43,868 nt of DNA, from the NCBI GenBank assembly GCA_945864305.1, contig CAMBAJ010000010.1, positions 1 to 43,868 of the forward strand, read 5' to 3'. Origin of the DNA: an uncultured Clostridia bacterium (GTDB lineage: Bacteria; Bacillota; Clostridia; Oscillospirales; Oscillospiraceae). The notes under the pieces were generated by a model, which was not told the DNA's origin, ran no database searches, and was given only the letters and a program-made list of their open reading frames with translations. A program made the translations under genes and the position numbers. This document shows positions 1 through 8,470 of the stretch, piece after piece. Position 1 is the stretch's first letter. The number at the start of each line of letters is the position of its first letter.

Positions 1-71
1 TGGTGGCTGGTGCCAATATCGCAGGCTTCCAGAGAGTCGCCGACGCCATGATGGCTCAAGGCATCTTCTGA
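1..71 (+). CDS. gdhA: NADP-type glutamate dehydrogenase, C-terminal end (partial)
   Basis: Only the last 22 codons lie in the window, ending in TGA at 69-71. The visible residues include ANIAGF, then VADAMMAQGIF at the very end. This is the usual tail of hexameric bacterial glutamate dehydrogenase, which interconverts glutamate and 2-oxoglutarate plus ammonia. The identification rests on this short tail alone, so the coenzyme preference is inferred from the family. ilvE follows 49 bases downstream on the same strand. No clear terminator is visible between them, so read-through is possible, and the pairing makes sense because glutamate is the amino donor for IlvE. Confidence 0.72.
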   Translation, partial: VAGANIAGFQRVADAMMAQGIF

Positions 72-120
72 GTCGAGTATACTCCAAAAAGTGAATCAAG
101 GGTAGCGAAAGGAGAAACTT

Positions 121-1206
121 ATGCTGAACATTTCTATCACCCGTTCCGCTGTGAAAAAGGCGATTCCCACTGACGCCAGTGCGCTGGGCTTTGGAAAGAT
201 CTTTACGGATCATATGTTCATCATGAACTATGACGAAGGTCAGGGCTGGCACGATGCCCGAATCGTCCCCTACGCTCCGATTGCCCTGGACCCCTCTGCC
301 TCGGTGTTTCACTACGCTCAGGAGTGCTTTGAGGGTCTGAAGGCGTACCGCACCCCTGATAACAAGATACAACTGTTCCGCCCGGACTGCAACGCCCGGC
401 GTTTGAACAACACCCATGGCCGGCTGTGCATCCCCTGCATCCCCGTGGAGGACTTCGTCCAGGCCGTGAGCACCCTGGTGGAAGTGGAAAAGGACTGGGT
501 CCCCCACGCGGAGGGCGCCTCCCTGTACATCCGCCCCTTCACGATAGCCACTATGCCCCGGCTGGGCGTCCACGCCTCCACCAGCTATCAGTTCATCATC
601 ATCTGCTCACCCTCCGGCGCCTATTACGCCACCGGCCTGGCACCTGTTAAAATCTATGTAGAGGACACCTATGTCCGCGCTTGCCCCGGCGGCACTGGCT
701 ACATCAAGTGCGGCGGCAACTACGCTGTATCCCTGCTGGCCGGTCAGAAGGCCGAGGAAAAGGGCTACAGCCAGGTGCTGTGGCTGGACAGCCAGGAGCG
801 CAAGTATGTGGAAGAAGTGGGCGCCATGAACATCTTCTTCAAAATCGAAGGCAAGATTTACACCGCCAAAGCCGACGACAACGATGGCACCGTGCTGCCC
901 GGCGTCACCCGGCGCTCCATTATTGAGCTGCTGAAGGACTGGGGCTATGAGGTAGTGGAGGGCAAGCTGTCCATCGACACCATCATGGCCGCTTCCAAAG
1001 ACGGCAAGCTGGAGGAGGTCTTCGGCTCCGGAACCGCCGCGGTCATCTCCCCTGTCAAGCAGCTGGACTATGAGGATCAGTCTGCGTTTATCAACAACGG
1101 TGAGATCGGCCCTCTGACCCAGCGGCTGTATGACACCCTGACCGGTCTGCAGTGGGGAAAGCTGCCTGATACCAAAGGCTGGATCGTCCCCGTCTGCAAC
1201 GGATAA
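121..1206 (+). CDS. ilvE: Branched-chain amino acid aminotransferase
   Basis: This 361-residue protein is a fold-type IV PLP aminotransferase. It transfers the amino group between glutamate and the branched-chain 2-keto acids, the last step of Val, Leu and Ile synthesis or the first of their breakdown. The motif IKCGGNYAVSL contains the expected PLP lysine (K196), matching the K-x-GGNY motif of the eukaryote-like BCAT subgroup. The N-terminal SVFHYAQECFEGLKAY is also typical. Length is normal for the roughly 360-residue subgroup. The ATG is preceded by AAAGGAG. Two hairpins follow the stop, and ilvD of the same pathway lies at the far end of the window on the other strand. Confidence 0.95.
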   Translation: MLNISITRSAVKKAIPTDASALGFGKIFTDHMFIMNYDEGQGWHDARIVPYAPIALDPSASVFHYAQECFEGLKAYRTPDNKIQLFRPDCNARRLNNTHGRLCIPCIPVEDFVQAVSTLVEVEKDWVPHAEGASLYIRPFTIATMPRLGVHASTSYQFIIICSPSGAYYATGLAPVKIYVEDTYVRACPGGTGYIKCGGNYAVSLLAGQKAEEKGYSQVLWLDSQERKYVEEVGAMNIFFKIEGKIYTAKADDNDGTVLPGVTRRSIIELLKDWGYEVVEGKLSIDTIMAASKDGKLEEVFGSGTAAVISPVKQLDYEDQSAFINNGEIGPLTQRLYDTLTGLQWGKLPDTKGWIVPVCNG

Positions 1207-1241
1207 ATCTATTTGTGTGACCTCATCATTTTCTCTCCCCT

Positions 1242-1276
1242 GCACGCGACCCGCTCCGGCGGGCCGTGTGCATTTT
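1242..1276 (+). terminator. Rho-independent terminator after ilvE
   Basis: An imperfect GC-rich stem of about 12 pairs around a TCCG loop ends at 1271 and is followed by ATTTTT. It lies 35 bases after the ilvE stop. Confidence 0.7.
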
Positions 1277-1336
1277 TCAGAGAGAAACATGGCCTGTTCC
1301 GCTTTTCGCAAAATCAATGATACGCTGATACGCTGC

Positions 1337-1380
1337 AAAAGCCGGGAGGACACTTCAAAAAGTGTCCTCCCGGCTTTTGT
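1337..1380. terminator. Bidirectional terminator between ilvE and the LysR gene
   Basis: A perfect 15-bp stem (1341-1355 with 1360-1374) closes on the loop CAAA. It is flanked by AAAA on the left and TTTT on the right, so it can work in both directions. It sits between convergent genes, serving ilvE as a backup and the LysR gene as its main terminator. Confidence 0.88.
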
Positions 1381-1390
1381 TCTTTGTTAC

Positions 1391-2284
1391 CTATAGGTAT
1401 TGTCCCAGGTCTTCCCGTTCCACGATCTGCTGGCGGAAGTGCTCCACCCCCGGTGGAAGGACGGCGTCCTCCGCCCATAGAAGATAGATGGACCGGGGTG
1501 GGATATCGTCCTGAATACTCAGCGGCACCAGATCGTACCGCTCCTCCAGGCCCTTCATTCTGGGGACGATGGACACGCCCATCCCATAGGATACCATGTC
1601 CAGGATATTGCTGTGGATTCTGGACTCGGCAAAAATCTCCGGCCGGACGTGGACGGATTTCAGGATGGAGTCATAATAGCCCCGGATGACGCAGTCCTGG
1701 CTATAGGCGATGAATCGCTGCTCATGCAGGACCGACAGCGGCACAGACCCCCGTTTTCCCCAGGGATGGTCCTTGGGAACCACGATCACGTTGTCCTGAT
1801 ACCCCAGGAGTCTGGAGGCGATGCCCTCTGTGACGGGGATGGTAGAGATGCCCAGGTCCGTCTCCCGGCGAATGAGCCGCTGCTCAATGTTGGACGCGTC
1901 AGCGTGAGACAGTTCAAACCGGAGCTGCTGCTCCTCGTCTCCAGCAGACAGGTCTGCGATCATGCTCAGCGTCAAATGCTTCACCGATTCCAGATAGTCC
2001 AGCTTGATCACGGTCCTGGCGGGTGTGGCCATATCTTTTACCATCTGCTCGCCCCGCTCCAGCGCCTGCAGGGCATCCCGGACGCAGGAGAGATAGGCCT
2101 TGCCGCACTCCGTCAGCTGGACCGACTTGCCCCTGCGCTCAAACAGCCGGACGCGCAGCTCCTTCTCCAGGTTGGAAATGGCATAGCTGAGGGTCGCCTG
2201 GGTGACATGCAGTTCTTTCGCCGCCTGCGTATATTGCTGACACTCCGCGATCTTTTGAAAATAGTAGAGCTGCTGCAAATTCAT
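1391..2284 (-). CDS. LysR-family transcriptional regulator
   Basis: This 297-residue protein has the LysR layout. An N-terminal winged helix-turn-helix (about residues 1-60) contains TQAAKELHVTQATLSYAI and LEKELRVRLFERRGK. It is followed by a periplasmic-binding-like effector domain. The ATG is preceded by GGAGGAAACC. The gene is divergent from the tctC operon across 371 bases, which is the classic LysR arrangement. It therefore probably controls uptake of the substrate of that transporter and its own expression; this is inferred from position. The effector is unknown. Similar proteins include CysL and YwfK-type regulators, but I cannot assign it to one of them. Confidence 0.9.
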   Translation of the reverse strand: MNLQQLYYFQKIAECQQYTQAAKELHVTQATLSYAISNLEKELRVRLFERRGKSVQLTECGKAYLSCVRDALQALERGEQMVKDMATPARTVIKLDYLESVKHLTLSMIADLSAGDEEQQLRFELSHADASNIEQRLIRRETDLGISTIPVTEGIASRLLGYQDNVIVVPKDHPWGKRGSVPLSVLHEQRFIAYSQDCVIRGYYDSILKSVHVRPEIFAESRIHSNILDMVSYGMGVSIVPRMKGLEERYDLVPLSIQDDIPPRSIYLLWAEDAVLPPGVEHFRQQIVEREDLGQYL

Positions 2285-2655
2285 GGTTTCCTCCGGAGAA
2301 GTATAGATATTGTTTTAGCTTTATTCCTTTAATGCAGAATAGTATCACATTTTTGTCCTCAGGGCAACCTTCTGCCGGTATCTTTCTGTCCGCGCCGCCG
2401 GAAACCTTGGTGATTTCCGAAAAACAGTCTTCTTTTTGCGGTGGCCGAAATCGATATATCGTAAAAAAACGAAAAATTTTGTCCTTCTTTCCGTACAGGA
2501 AATTCTGCTGAAATCCCAAAATTTGTTAACATTTTCTCCAATATATAAATTTTATCTATACTTCCTTAAAAATCCATTTGTAGACTTTTTTCCAGACTCT
2601 TGTTATGTTAAGAACCATGAATCGTTCGATTCGAACAGAGAAGGAGTCTTCATCC
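2285..2655. promoter_or_regulatory. Divergent control region between LysR gene and tctC
   Basis: This 371-base AT-rich stretch holds no convincing gene. It must contain the promoters of both divergent genes. Visible elements are a perfect 10-bp palindrome CGATATATCG at 2452-2461, which could be part of a regulator site, and a TTGTTA at 2523-2528 followed by TATAAA at 2544-2549 and TATACT at 2557-2562. No -35/-10 pair has ideal spacing, so the exact start is uncertain. An upstream ATG at 2605 is in frame with tctC but has no ribosome binding site. Confidence 0.45.
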
Positions 2656-3738
2656 ATGAATCATTTCAAACGTGTATTTGCCCTGCTGGTCTGCATCTGC
2701 CTGATGGCCGCCGCTCTGGCGGGCTGCGGCGGCTCTTCCAGCACCACTACTGCCTCTGATCCTTCCAATTCCAGCAGCACTTCCGCCCCGGCTGAAACCA
2801 CCGGCATTGACTATCCTACCAAGGATATTCAGGGCTCCATCATGTGGTCCGCCGGCGGCGTCTGCGATATGTCTGCCCGCGCCATCGGCGCCGTTGCGCA
2901 GGATGCTCTGGGCTCCAACATCATCTTCACCAACCGGGCCGGCTCCGGCGGCGCTGTGTCCACCACTTACGTGAACGCCCAGCCCGCCGACGGCTACGAG
3001 CTGCTGTTCGGCGCTGAGAATCCTCAGATTGCCAAGGTCATGGGCACCGCTGAAATCGACTATGACGATTTCACCCCCATCGACCTGTACTGCACCACCT
3101 ACGCCGCCGTGTCCGTCAGTAAGGACTCTCCCTACAACACCCTGGAAGAGCTGATGGATGCCATCCTGGCCAACCCCGGCAAGATCGTCATGGCCACCAC
3201 CGGCGCCGGCGGCCTGCCTGAGGTCGTGGCCGCCATGTTCGCCGATGTCGTGGGCACCGATCCCATCCTGGTCCCCTTCGACGGTGAGAACGAGTGCATG
3301 ACCGCCATTATGGGTGGCAACGCCGACTACACCATCACCACCCTGGGCTCCGCCGCCGCCTTCTATCAGTCCGGCGACATCAAGCTGCTGAGCATGATCG
3401 CGGAGAGCCCGGTGGAGGGCTATGAGGACATCCCCATTGTTGTGGATTCCTATGCCGACTTCTCCAAGTACGTGCCCTGGGGCCCCTTCTACGGCGTGTT
3501 CGTCAAGAACGGCACCGATCAGGCCATTGTGGACAAGCTGACCGATATCTTCAGCGCCGCCGCCGAGGATTCGGACTTCCAGCAGCTGCTGCGTGACAAT
3601 GGTTGCTTCCCCATGAATGTGTCCGGCGACGAGGCTGTGGAATATGTGAAGAGCTACCGCAGCATCACCTCCTGGCTGCTGTATAACTCCGGTGCCACCC
3701 AGAACTCCCCCGAGGATTTCGGCATTGAGAAGCCCTGA
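2656..3738 (+). CDS. tctC: Tripartite tricarboxylate transporter substrate-binding lipoprotein
   Basis: This 360-residue protein is the extracytoplasmic binding component (Bug/TctC family) of a tripartite tricarboxylate transporter. It begins with a lipoprotein signal: a short basic start, a hydrophobic core and the lipobox LAGC with the lipidated cysteine at residue 24. A Ser/Thr-rich linker follows. The mature part has TctC features such as VCDMSARAIG near the start and GAGGLPEVVAAMFADVVG in the middle. ATG at 2656 was chosen because GAAGGAG lies 9 bases upstream and the signal peptide starts there. tctB and tctA follow. Substrates in this family are carboxylic acids, but the specificity cannot be read from the sequence. 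Confidence 0.9.
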   Translation: MNHFKRVFALLVCICLMAAALAGCGGSSSTTTASDPSNSSSTSAPAETTGIDYPTKDIQGSIMWSAGGVCDMSARAIGAVAQDALGSNIIFTNRAGSGGAVSTTYVNAQPADGYELLFGAENPQIAKVMGTAEIDYDDFTPIDLYCTTYAAVSVSKDSPYNTLEELMDAILANPGKIVMATTGAGGLPEVVAAMFADVVGTDPILVPFDGENECMTAIMGGNADYTITTLGSAAAFYQSGDIKLLSMIAESPVEGYEDIPIVVDSYADFSKYVPWGPFYGVFVKNGTDQAIVDKLTDIFSAAAEDSDFQQLLRDNGCFPMNVSGDEAVEYVKSYRSITSWLLYNSGATQNSPEDFGIEKP

Positions 3739-3753
3739 TGAGGAGCGCGCCGT

Positions 3754-4230
3754 ATGAAAAAGAGAAAGCTTGAAAAAGGAGAGCTCGGCTTCATCACGGT
3801 GCTGGGTGTATTCAGTCTGATCTGTCTGATCGCCTCTATGAGAATTTTTGTGACGGCCCCCACGCTGAATGGCGAGGGGACCGTCCCTCTCATTACATCC
3901 TGCGTTCTCGTTGTCATGACGCTGGTCATGCTGCTGGAAACGCGGGGCTGTCCCAGAGGCTTTGAGAAGGGCGCGGCACTGGGCCAAAAGGCGCGGGAGC
4001 TCCTGCAGTTCCTGTTTCCCGGGATGGTGGGGCCCATCATCCTGTACTGTCTGGTATACGCGGTGCTACTGAGTATCCTCGGTTTTGCCGTTTCCACTTT
4101 GATTTTCCTGTTCGTCTCCATGATCACGCTGAACCGGGAACACAAGGTCCGTTCTTTCCTGATCTCCGCCATCACACTGGCCTGCATTATGATCCTGTTC
4201 CAGTTTATTTTCAAAGTACAGCTGCCGTAA
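3754..4230 (+). CDS. tctB: Tripartite tricarboxylate transporter small membrane subunit
   Basis: This 158-residue protein has about four hydrophobic segments, with one near the start (GFITVLGVFSLICLIAS) and the last at the C-terminus. Size, topology and position between tctC and tctA match TctB, the small integral subunit whose sequence is poorly conserved. GAGGAG precedes the ATG. It lies 15 bases after tctC and 17 before tctA, so the three are co-transcribed. The product call depends largely on context. Confidence 0.85.
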   Translation: MKKRKLEKGELGFITVLGVFSLICLIASMRIFVTAPTLNGEGTVPLITSCVLVVMTLVMLLETRGCPRGFEKGAALGQKARELLQFLFPGMVGPIILYCLVYAVLLSILGFAVSTLIFLFVSMITLNREHKVRSFLISAITLACIMILFQFIFKVQLP

Positions 4231-4247
4231 GAAAGGAGTATACTTCC

Positions 4248-5789
4248 ATGGAAATATTCGGACATATGCTCCAGGCGCTCATTGACCCACAGCTGGTGAT
4301 CTATCTGGCTGTGGGTGTCTTCCTGGGCATCTACATCGGCGCGGTCCCCGGCCTCTCCGTCACCATGGCCGCCTCGCTGCTGATCTCCTTCACCTATTCC
4401 TGGGACGTGCTGCCCTCCATGGCCGCCATGGTGGGTATCTACATCGGCGGCGTGTACGGCGGATCCCGCTCCGCCATTCTGCTGAACATCCCCGGCGCTC
4501 CCGCCGCCGTGGCCACCGCGCTGGACGGCTATCCCCTGGCCAAAAAGGGCCTGGCAGGCCAGGCCATCGGCATTACAGTGGTCCAGTCCGTCCTGGGCGG
4601 CCTGATCGGCACCATTATCCTGGCCGTGGGCGCTCCGGCTCTCGCCAAGGTTGCACTGACCTTTGCCCCCCGGGATTACTTCCTGCTGGCCATCATGGGA
4701 TTGCTGCTGATCGGCAGCCTCGGTTCGGATTCCCCCGCCCGGGGCGTCATGTCCGCCGCCATCGGCATTTTTATCGGCTTTATCGGCATGGATTCCCAGA
4801 CCGGACACATGCGCTTTGTCATCGGCCCCTCCGGCTCTCTGTTCCGGACGTATATGACGCTGGGCGTCAGCTATGTGGTGGTGATGATTGGCCTGTTCGG
4901 CATGTCGGAGGCCCTGATGCAGCTACGGGACCTGTCTGTCAAGCCCGTCAAGCAGAAGGTGGACAAGATCGTCCCCGGCTGGAAAAACATTCTGAAATAT
5001 CTGCCGCTCTCCATCCGCACCTCCCTGATGGGCACCTTCATCGGCGCTCTGCCGGGTACCGGCGGCGACATTGCGGCCCTGATGGCCTATGACCACGCCA
5101 AGCGCACCACCAAGGACCCGGAGACGCCCTTTGGCGAGGGCGCTCTGGAGGGCCTGGTAGCCTGCGAGTCCGCCAACAACGCCGCCATCGGCGGCGCCTG
5201 CATCCCCATGCTGACCCTGGGCATCCCCGGCGACGCCGTGACGGCCATCATGCTGGGCGCCATGTACATCCACGGTCTGAATCCCGGGCCGCTTCTGATG
5301 AAGAACTCCGCCGACGTGTTCTGGTACATCATCGGCGCCATGTTCGTGGGCAACATCTTCCTGCTGATCTTCGGCTTCACCGGCATCAAGCTGTTCACCA
5401 AGATTGTGGAGGTGCCCAAGCACATCCTGATGCCCATTATCATCATTCTGTCGGTGGTAGGTGCTTTCTCCATCAATAACAACCTGATGGACGTGTACTG
5501 GATGCTGGCCTTCGGCGTCCTGGGTTATATCATGAAGCTCTATCATCTGCCCGTGGCGCCCACCATTCTGGGCATCATCCTGGTGGACCTCATTGAGCTG
5601 AACTTCCGCCGGGCGGCTGTGACCGTGGGCAACAGCATCACGGCCCTGCTGACCGATCTGGTGTCCCACCCCATCTCCCTGGTACTGCTGGTGGTCATCA
5701 TCGGCATGTCCCTGTCCTCCGCTGGTGTATTCCAGAAAATCCGGGCCAAGTTTCCCTCCGGTGCCCAGGCAAAGGGGTCCAAGGCATGA
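4248..5789 (+). CDS. tctA: Tripartite tricarboxylate transporter large permease
   Basis: This 513-residue polytopic membrane protein belongs to the TctA family. It shows the conserved glycine-rich stretches GVFLGIYIGAVPGLS near the start and GTFIGALPGTGGDIAALMAY in the middle, plus ESANNAAIGGACIPMLTLGIPG. It forms the transport channel, receives substrate from TctC and is driven by an ion gradient. The length is normal for the family at about 500 residues. AAAGGAG precedes the ATG. Its stop overlaps the start of the next gene by four bases (ATGA), suggesting translational coupling to the oxidoreductase. Confidence 0.94.
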   Translation: MEIFGHMLQALIDPQLVIYLAVGVFLGIYIGAVPGLSVTMAASLLISFTYSWDVLPSMAAMVGIYIGGVYGGSRSAILLNIPGAPAAVATALDGYPLAKKGLAGQAIGITVVQSVLGGLIGTIILAVGAPALAKVALTFAPRDYFLLAIMGLLLIGSLGSDSPARGVMSAAIGIFIGFIGMDSQTGHMRFVIGPSGSLFRTYMTLGVSYVVVMIGLFGMSEALMQLRDLSVKPVKQKVDKIVPGWKNILKYLPLSIRTSLMGTFIGALPGTGGDIAALMAYDHAKRTTKDPETPFGEGALEGLVACESANNAAIGGACIPMLTLGIPGDAVTAIMLGAMYIHGLNPGPLLMKNSADVFWYIIGAMFVGNIFLLIFGFTGIKLFTKIVEVPKHILMPIIIILSVVGAFSINNNLMDVYWMLAFGVLGYIMKLYHLPVAPTILGIILVDLIELNFRRAAVTVGNSITALLTDLVSHPISLVLLVVIIGMSLSSAGVFQKIRAKFPSGAQAKGSKA

Positions 5790-6970
5790 GAAAGCTGGAC
5801 TGCAAGCCGGTGGTGGTCGGCACCGTCGGCGCCGGGTTTGCCGCCGGACTCCATGGCGACGGCTACATGCACGTATGCACCGTGCCTGTCCGGCTCAAGA
5901 CCGTGGCCGACCCCGACCTGGAAAAGGCGGAGCATATCCAGGAGATCTACGGCTACGAGCGGGCGGTCCGGGAGTTTCAGGACCTGCTCCAGGACCCGGA
6001 GATCGACGTCATCGACATCCTGACGCCTCCCGTGCTGCACCGCTCCATGATCCTGGACGCTCTGGCGGCGGGCAAGCATGTGATCTGTGAAAAGCCCCTG
6101 ACTGGCTTCTTTGGCCGGCCCGGCCAGCCGGACGCGGGCCGCACGCCCAAAAAAGAGATGTACGCCCAGGTCCTGCAGGACCTGGAGGAGATCCGCCGGG
6201 CGGCGGAGCGCTCCGGCAGGCTGGTGATGTACGCTGAGAACTACATCTACGCCACCCCTGTGCAGCGGGCGGCCCAGCTGCTGCGGGCCAAGGGCAGCAA
6301 GATCCTCTTCATGAAGGGCGAGGAGAGTACCCCCGGCTCCATGTCCGCCGGCGCAGGCCGGTGGAGCACCATCGGCGGCGGCCCCCTGCAGCGCATCGGC
6401 TGCCATCCCCTGGCCGGGATGCTGTATCTGAAAGAGGTGGAGGCCCGGACCCGGGGCGAGACCATCACCGTCTCCAGTGTGCTGGCGGACACCGGCGTCA
6501 CCACCCGGTCTCTCCGGGAGGGGGAGAACCGGTATCTGGCGGCCCGCCCTGACGATGTGGAGGACTTCGGCACCCTGACCGTCACCTTCTCCGACGGGAC
6601 CAAGTGCTTGATGCTGGCCACCGACGTGGTGCTGGGCGGCACCAAGAACTACATCGAGGTCTACGGCCACGACAGCACGCTACTGTGCAATCTGACCCCC
6701 ACGGACCTGCTGAGCACCTACTTCTCCGACGAGGAGGGCATTCAGGAGGTAAAGCTGGCGGAGATGCTGCCCTCCAAGCTGGGCTGGAACAAGGCCTTTG
6801 TCTCTGATGAGGTCATTCGGGGCTATATGGATGAGCTCACCGACTTCATGGAGGCCGTGGCCTTGGGACGGCCTCCGCTGTCCACGCTGGACCTGGCCAT
6901 CCGCGTCACCAAAGTTCTCTACGCAGCCTACTGCTCCGCCGAGGAAGGGCGCCGCATCTATCTGGATTGA
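5786..6970 (+). CDS. Gfo/Idh/MocA-family NAD(P)-dependent oxidoreductase
   Basis: This 394-residue protein begins with a Rossmann fold (VVVGTVGAGFAAGLHGDGY), then has the EKP motif (CEKPLTGFFG) that supplies the catalytic lysine-proline of the family. A mixed alpha/beta substrate domain follows. Members oxidise or epimerise sugars, inositols and related polyols or acids. The start overlaps the tctA stop by 4 bp, so the enzyme probably acts on the imported compound or its product. This would point to a sugar-derived or hydroxy acid rather than citrate; that is inference. A hairpin terminator follows the stop. Confidence 0.9.
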   Translation: MRKLDCKPVVVGTVGAGFAAGLHGDGYMHVCTVPVRLKTVADPDLEKAEHIQEIYGYERAVREFQDLLQDPEIDVIDILTPPVLHRSMILDALAAGKHVICEKPLTGFFGRPGQPDAGRTPKKEMYAQVLQDLEEIRRAAERSGRLVMYAENYIYATPVQRAAQLLRAKGSKILFMKGEESTPGSMSAGAGRWSTIGGGPLQRIGCHPLAGMLYLKEVEARTRGETITVSSVLADTGVTTRSLREGENRYLAARPDDVEDFGTLTVTFSDGTKCLMLATDVVLGGTKNYIEVYGHDSTLLCNLTPTDLLSTYFSDEEGIQEVKLAEMLPSKLGWNKAFVSDEVIRGYMDELTDFMEAVALGRPPLSTLDLAIRVTKVLYAAYCSAEEGRRIYLD

Positions 6971-6978
6971 TCTCTGAT

Positions 6979-7020
6979 ACGGCTCCAGGCCCTTCACGGC
7001 GTCTGGAGCCGTGTTCTTTT
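6979..7020 (+). terminator. Terminator of the tct operon
   Basis: Inverted arms ACGGCTCCAG (6979-6988) and CTGGAGCCGT (7003-7012) are followed by GTTCTTTT. The hairpin lies 9 bases after the oxidoreductase stop and closes the tctCBA operon. Confidence 0.8.
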
Positions 7021-7097
7021 CACCACGGCACCTATGCGAACAGTCCGCAACTGTTCCCCGGAATGTCAAAAAACGCCTTTCCTTACGGGGAAAAGTA

Positions 7098-7126
7098 TTT
7101 TCTTTCCCCGAAAACAGGTGTATGAT
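7098..7126 (+). promoter_or_regulatory. Possible promoter of the aminotransferase gene
   Basis: TATGAT at 7121-7126 is a good -10 element. TTTCTT lies 17 bases upstream as a weak -35. The upstream terminator at 6979-7020 implies a promoter in this gap. Confidence 0.4.
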
Positions 7127-7201
7127 AGAAGCTGACAATTCCCGGCGTGGCGGCGTATAGTCCGCCCGCATTTCAAACCCCAACAGGAAGGACGATCAAC
7201 T

Positions 7202-8380
7202 ATGGTATCTGAAACAAGTCTGGCCTTGGGAACCTCCCGTTCCTGCATCCGCGAGTTGTTTGAGTACGGTCTCAGACAGGCCGCTGTCGTGGGCAAGGAG
7301 AACGTGTTCGACTACTCCCTCGGCAATCCCTCTATTCCCTCTCCCCCCGATGTGAACCAAGCCATTATTTCCACCATTCAGGAGATGGACAGTCTGGACA
7401 TCCACGGCTATACCCCCGCGCCCGGCGCGATGCCCGCCCGCAAAGCCATTGCGGACGATCTGAACGCCCGCTTCCACACCTCCATCCGGGGCGAGAACAT
7501 CTTCTTCACTTGCGGTGCCGCCCCCGCGCTGATCTCCGTCATCCGGGCCCTGGCCGTGGAGGGTGCCGAGATCATGGCCATTGCCCCCTTCTTCCCGGAG
7601 TACCGCCCCTTTACGGAGCAGAACGGTGCGTCCTTCGTGGTGGTCCCCGCTGACACCAAGTCCTTCCAGATCTCCATGGAGGCTGTGGAAGCCCGCATCA
7701 CGCCCCACACCCAGGCCGTCATCATCAACTCCCCCAACAACCCTTCCGGCGTGGTCTACACCCGGGAGACCCTGTCCAGCCTGGGCGAGTTGCTGACCCG
7801 GAAGAGTGCCGAGTACGGCCACCCCATTTACATCATCGCCGACGAGCCCTATCGGGAGCTGGTGTATGACGGTGTGGAGGTCCCCTTCATTCCCACCATC
7901 TATCCTAACACCATCGTCTGCTACTCCTACTCCAAGTCCCTGTCCCTTCCCGGCGAGCGTATCGGCTATGTCTGCGTTCCGGACCAGGTGGAGGACAGCG
8001 CCGACGTCTATGCCGCCGTGGCCGGCGCCGCCCGGGCCATGGGCCATGTCTGTGCGCCCTCTCTGCAGCAGCTGGTGGTAGCCCGTTGCGCGTCCGTACG
8101 GCCGGACCTGGAGGCCTATGACCGCAACCGCAACGCCCTGTATGACGCCTTGATCTCCTACGGCTACGAATGCGTCAAGCCCAACGGCGCCTTCTATATG
8201 TTCGTCAAGGCTCCCGGCGGCAGCTCCAAGGCCTTCTCCGACAAGGCCAAGGAGAAAAATCTGCTGCTGGTCCCCGGTGATGACTTCGGCTGCCCGGAGT
8301 TCTTCCGCATCTGCACCTGCGTCTCCTACGACATGATCCAGCGCAGCCTGCCGGTGTTCAAGGAACTGATCGAAGACTGA
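7202..8380 (+). CDS. PLP-dependent class I/II aminotransferase
   Basis: This 392-residue protein is a fold-type I aminotransferase of the aspartate aminotransferase superfamily. INSPNNPSGVVY, ADEPYRELVYDG and YSYSKSLSLPGERIGY are the substrate/PLP motifs, and K245 in the last one is the Schiff-base lysine. The substrate cannot be told from sequence. Candidates are aspartate, alanine or aromatic amino acids. It forms a single-gene unit with a terminator before it and one after it. AGGAAGGA precedes the ATG. Confidence 0.9.
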   Translation: MVSETSLALGTSRSCIRELFEYGLRQAAVVGKENVFDYSLGNPSIPSPPDVNQAIISTIQEMDSLDIHGYTPAPGAMPARKAIADDLNARFHTSIRGENIFFTCGAAPALISVIRALAVEGAEIMAIAPFFPEYRPFTEQNGASFVVVPADTKSFQISMEAVEARITPHTQAVIINSPNNPSGVVYTRETLSSLGELLTRKSAEYGHPIYIIADEPYRELVYDGVEVPFIPTIYPNTIVCYSYSKSLSLPGERIGYVCVPDQVEDSADVYAAVAGAARAMGHVCAPSLQQLVVARCASVRPDLEAYDRNRNALYDALISYGYECVKPNGAFYMFVKAPGGSSKAFSDKAKEKNLLLVPGDDFGCPEFFRICTCVSYDMIQRSLPVFKELIED

Positions 8381-8402
8381 TATTCTCCCCCGAAAACATT
8401 GA

Positions 8403-8439
8403 GAGGCAGATACCCGTCCATGGGTATCTGCCTCCTTTT
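8403..8439 (+). terminator. Terminator after the aminotransferase gene
   Basis: A perfect 13-bp stem (8403-8415 with 8422-8434) has a 6-base loop and is followed by CTTTT. It lies in the space between convergent genes and may also slow transcription of the surface-protein gene coming from the right. Confidence 0.87.
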
Positions 8440-8470
8440 GTATTTCCTTGCTCCGGCGGGCAGCCTGTTC

